A stretch of DNA of 13,578 nucleotides, from positions 114,674 through 128,251 of the forward strand of contig DCAE01000103.1 of assembly GCA_002311385.1 (NCBI GenBank), given 5' to 3'. The stretch comes from Dehalococcoidia bacterium UBA1141. Its GTDB lineage: Bacteria; Chloroflexota; Dehalococcoidia; Lucifugimonadales; UBA3495. The notes under the pieces were generated by a model. That model did no database searches. It had not been told where the DNA came from and saw only the letters and a program-made list of their open reading frames with translations. The position numbers and the translations under genes are program-made. Positions 13,461 through 13,578 of the stretch are shown piece by piece. The first letter of the stretch is position 1; every line of letters begins with the position of its first letter.

Positions 13461-13475
13461 ACAATATTATATTGT
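13461..13475. promoter_or_regulatory. 15-bp dyad overlapping the bicupin -10 box
   Basis: ACAATAT-T-ATATTGT is a perfect inverted repeat (7-bp arms, one central base) that contains the whole TATAAT of the minus-strand promoter. A repressor bound here would block initiation directly. Confidence 0.5.
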
Positions 13476-13493
13476 GAAGCGTCGGAATGTCTA
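13466..13493 (-). promoter_or_regulatory. promoter of the bicupin gene
   Basis: Minus-strand TAGACA (13488-13493, five of six) and a perfect TATAAT (13466-13471) are separated by 16 bases. The start point would be near 13459, giving a leader of about 70 bases to the ATG at 13387. It is one of the two best promoter matches in the window. Confidence 0.65.
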
Positions 13494-13512
13494 CAGAGTT
13501 GGGCGACGCTTC
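13476..13512. promoter_or_regulatory. 9-bp inverted repeat flanking the bicupin -35 box
   Basis: GAAGCGTCG (13476-13484) and its exact complement CGACGCTTC (13504-13512) bracket the -35 box with a 19-base spacer. The right arm runs into a 10-bp palindrome GCTTCGAAGC (13508-13517), and a further GAAGCGG lies at 13546-13552. It could be an activator or repressor site; no regulator is encoded in the window. Confidence 0.5.
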
Positions 13513-13578
13513 GAAGCTTTTCCGCCATTTACTGTTCATTTTCTTGAAGCGGTGTGTGCCCGTCGAATCTTCCGGGGC

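Overview
This 13.6 kb window looks like an accessory catabolic region of a bacterium. Genes have Shine-Dalgarno sites of the AGGAG type, GTG starts occur, spacers are short, and two spacers carry near-consensus sigma70-type promoters. Overall GC is moderate (roughly mid-50s percent by eye). The gene mix is an acyl-CoA ligase, an SCP-x-type thiolase with its DUF35 partner, Rieske dioxygenases, a gentisate-dioxygenase-type bicupin and an HpcH/HpaI aldolase. That mix would fit an uncultured aromatic- or lipid-degrading marine lineage such as SAR202-type Chloroflexota, but the assignment is inference from gene content only. No rRNA, tRNA, IS element, phage gene or CRISPR array was seen.

Left part (1-2231, minus strand): an EVE-domain protein and a class I adenylate-forming acyl-CoA ligase. 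Across a divergent intergenic region (2232-2450) lies a plus-strand pair, a DUF35 zinc-ribbon/OB-fold protein and a thiolase with all catalytic residues intact. Ligase, DUF35 protein and thiolase together suggest CoA-activation and thiolytic shortening of a side chain or carboxylic acid. Middle part (4184-7490, plus strand): an unrecognised 98-residue acidic protein, an EamA-type membrane transporter, an M20 metallopeptidase and an HpcH/HpaI-type aldolase with an unusual active-site loop.

Right part (7826-13387, minus strand): read 5' to 3', a gentisate-1,2-dioxygenase-like bicupin; then, behind its own strong promoter, a BphB-like cis-dihydrodiol dehydrogenase, two paralogous Rieske dioxygenase alpha subunits, a possible 25-codon ORF, and a single dioxygenase beta subunit. 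This is an aromatic ring hydroxylation, rearomatisation and ring cleavage set. No ferredoxin or reductase for the dioxygenase is present in the window.

The non-coding DNA is unusually structured. Short (12-17 bp) tandem duplications occur in several separate spacers. A degenerate array of about five 13-17 bp units fills the leader of the dioxygenase operon. The bicupin promoter is overlapped by one perfect dyad and flanked by another. The 335 bp convergent spacer (7491-7825) holds nested inverted repeats and pieces resembling a dispersed intergenic repeat. The best candidates for something new are the two-alpha/one-beta dioxygenase operon and its regulatory DNA.
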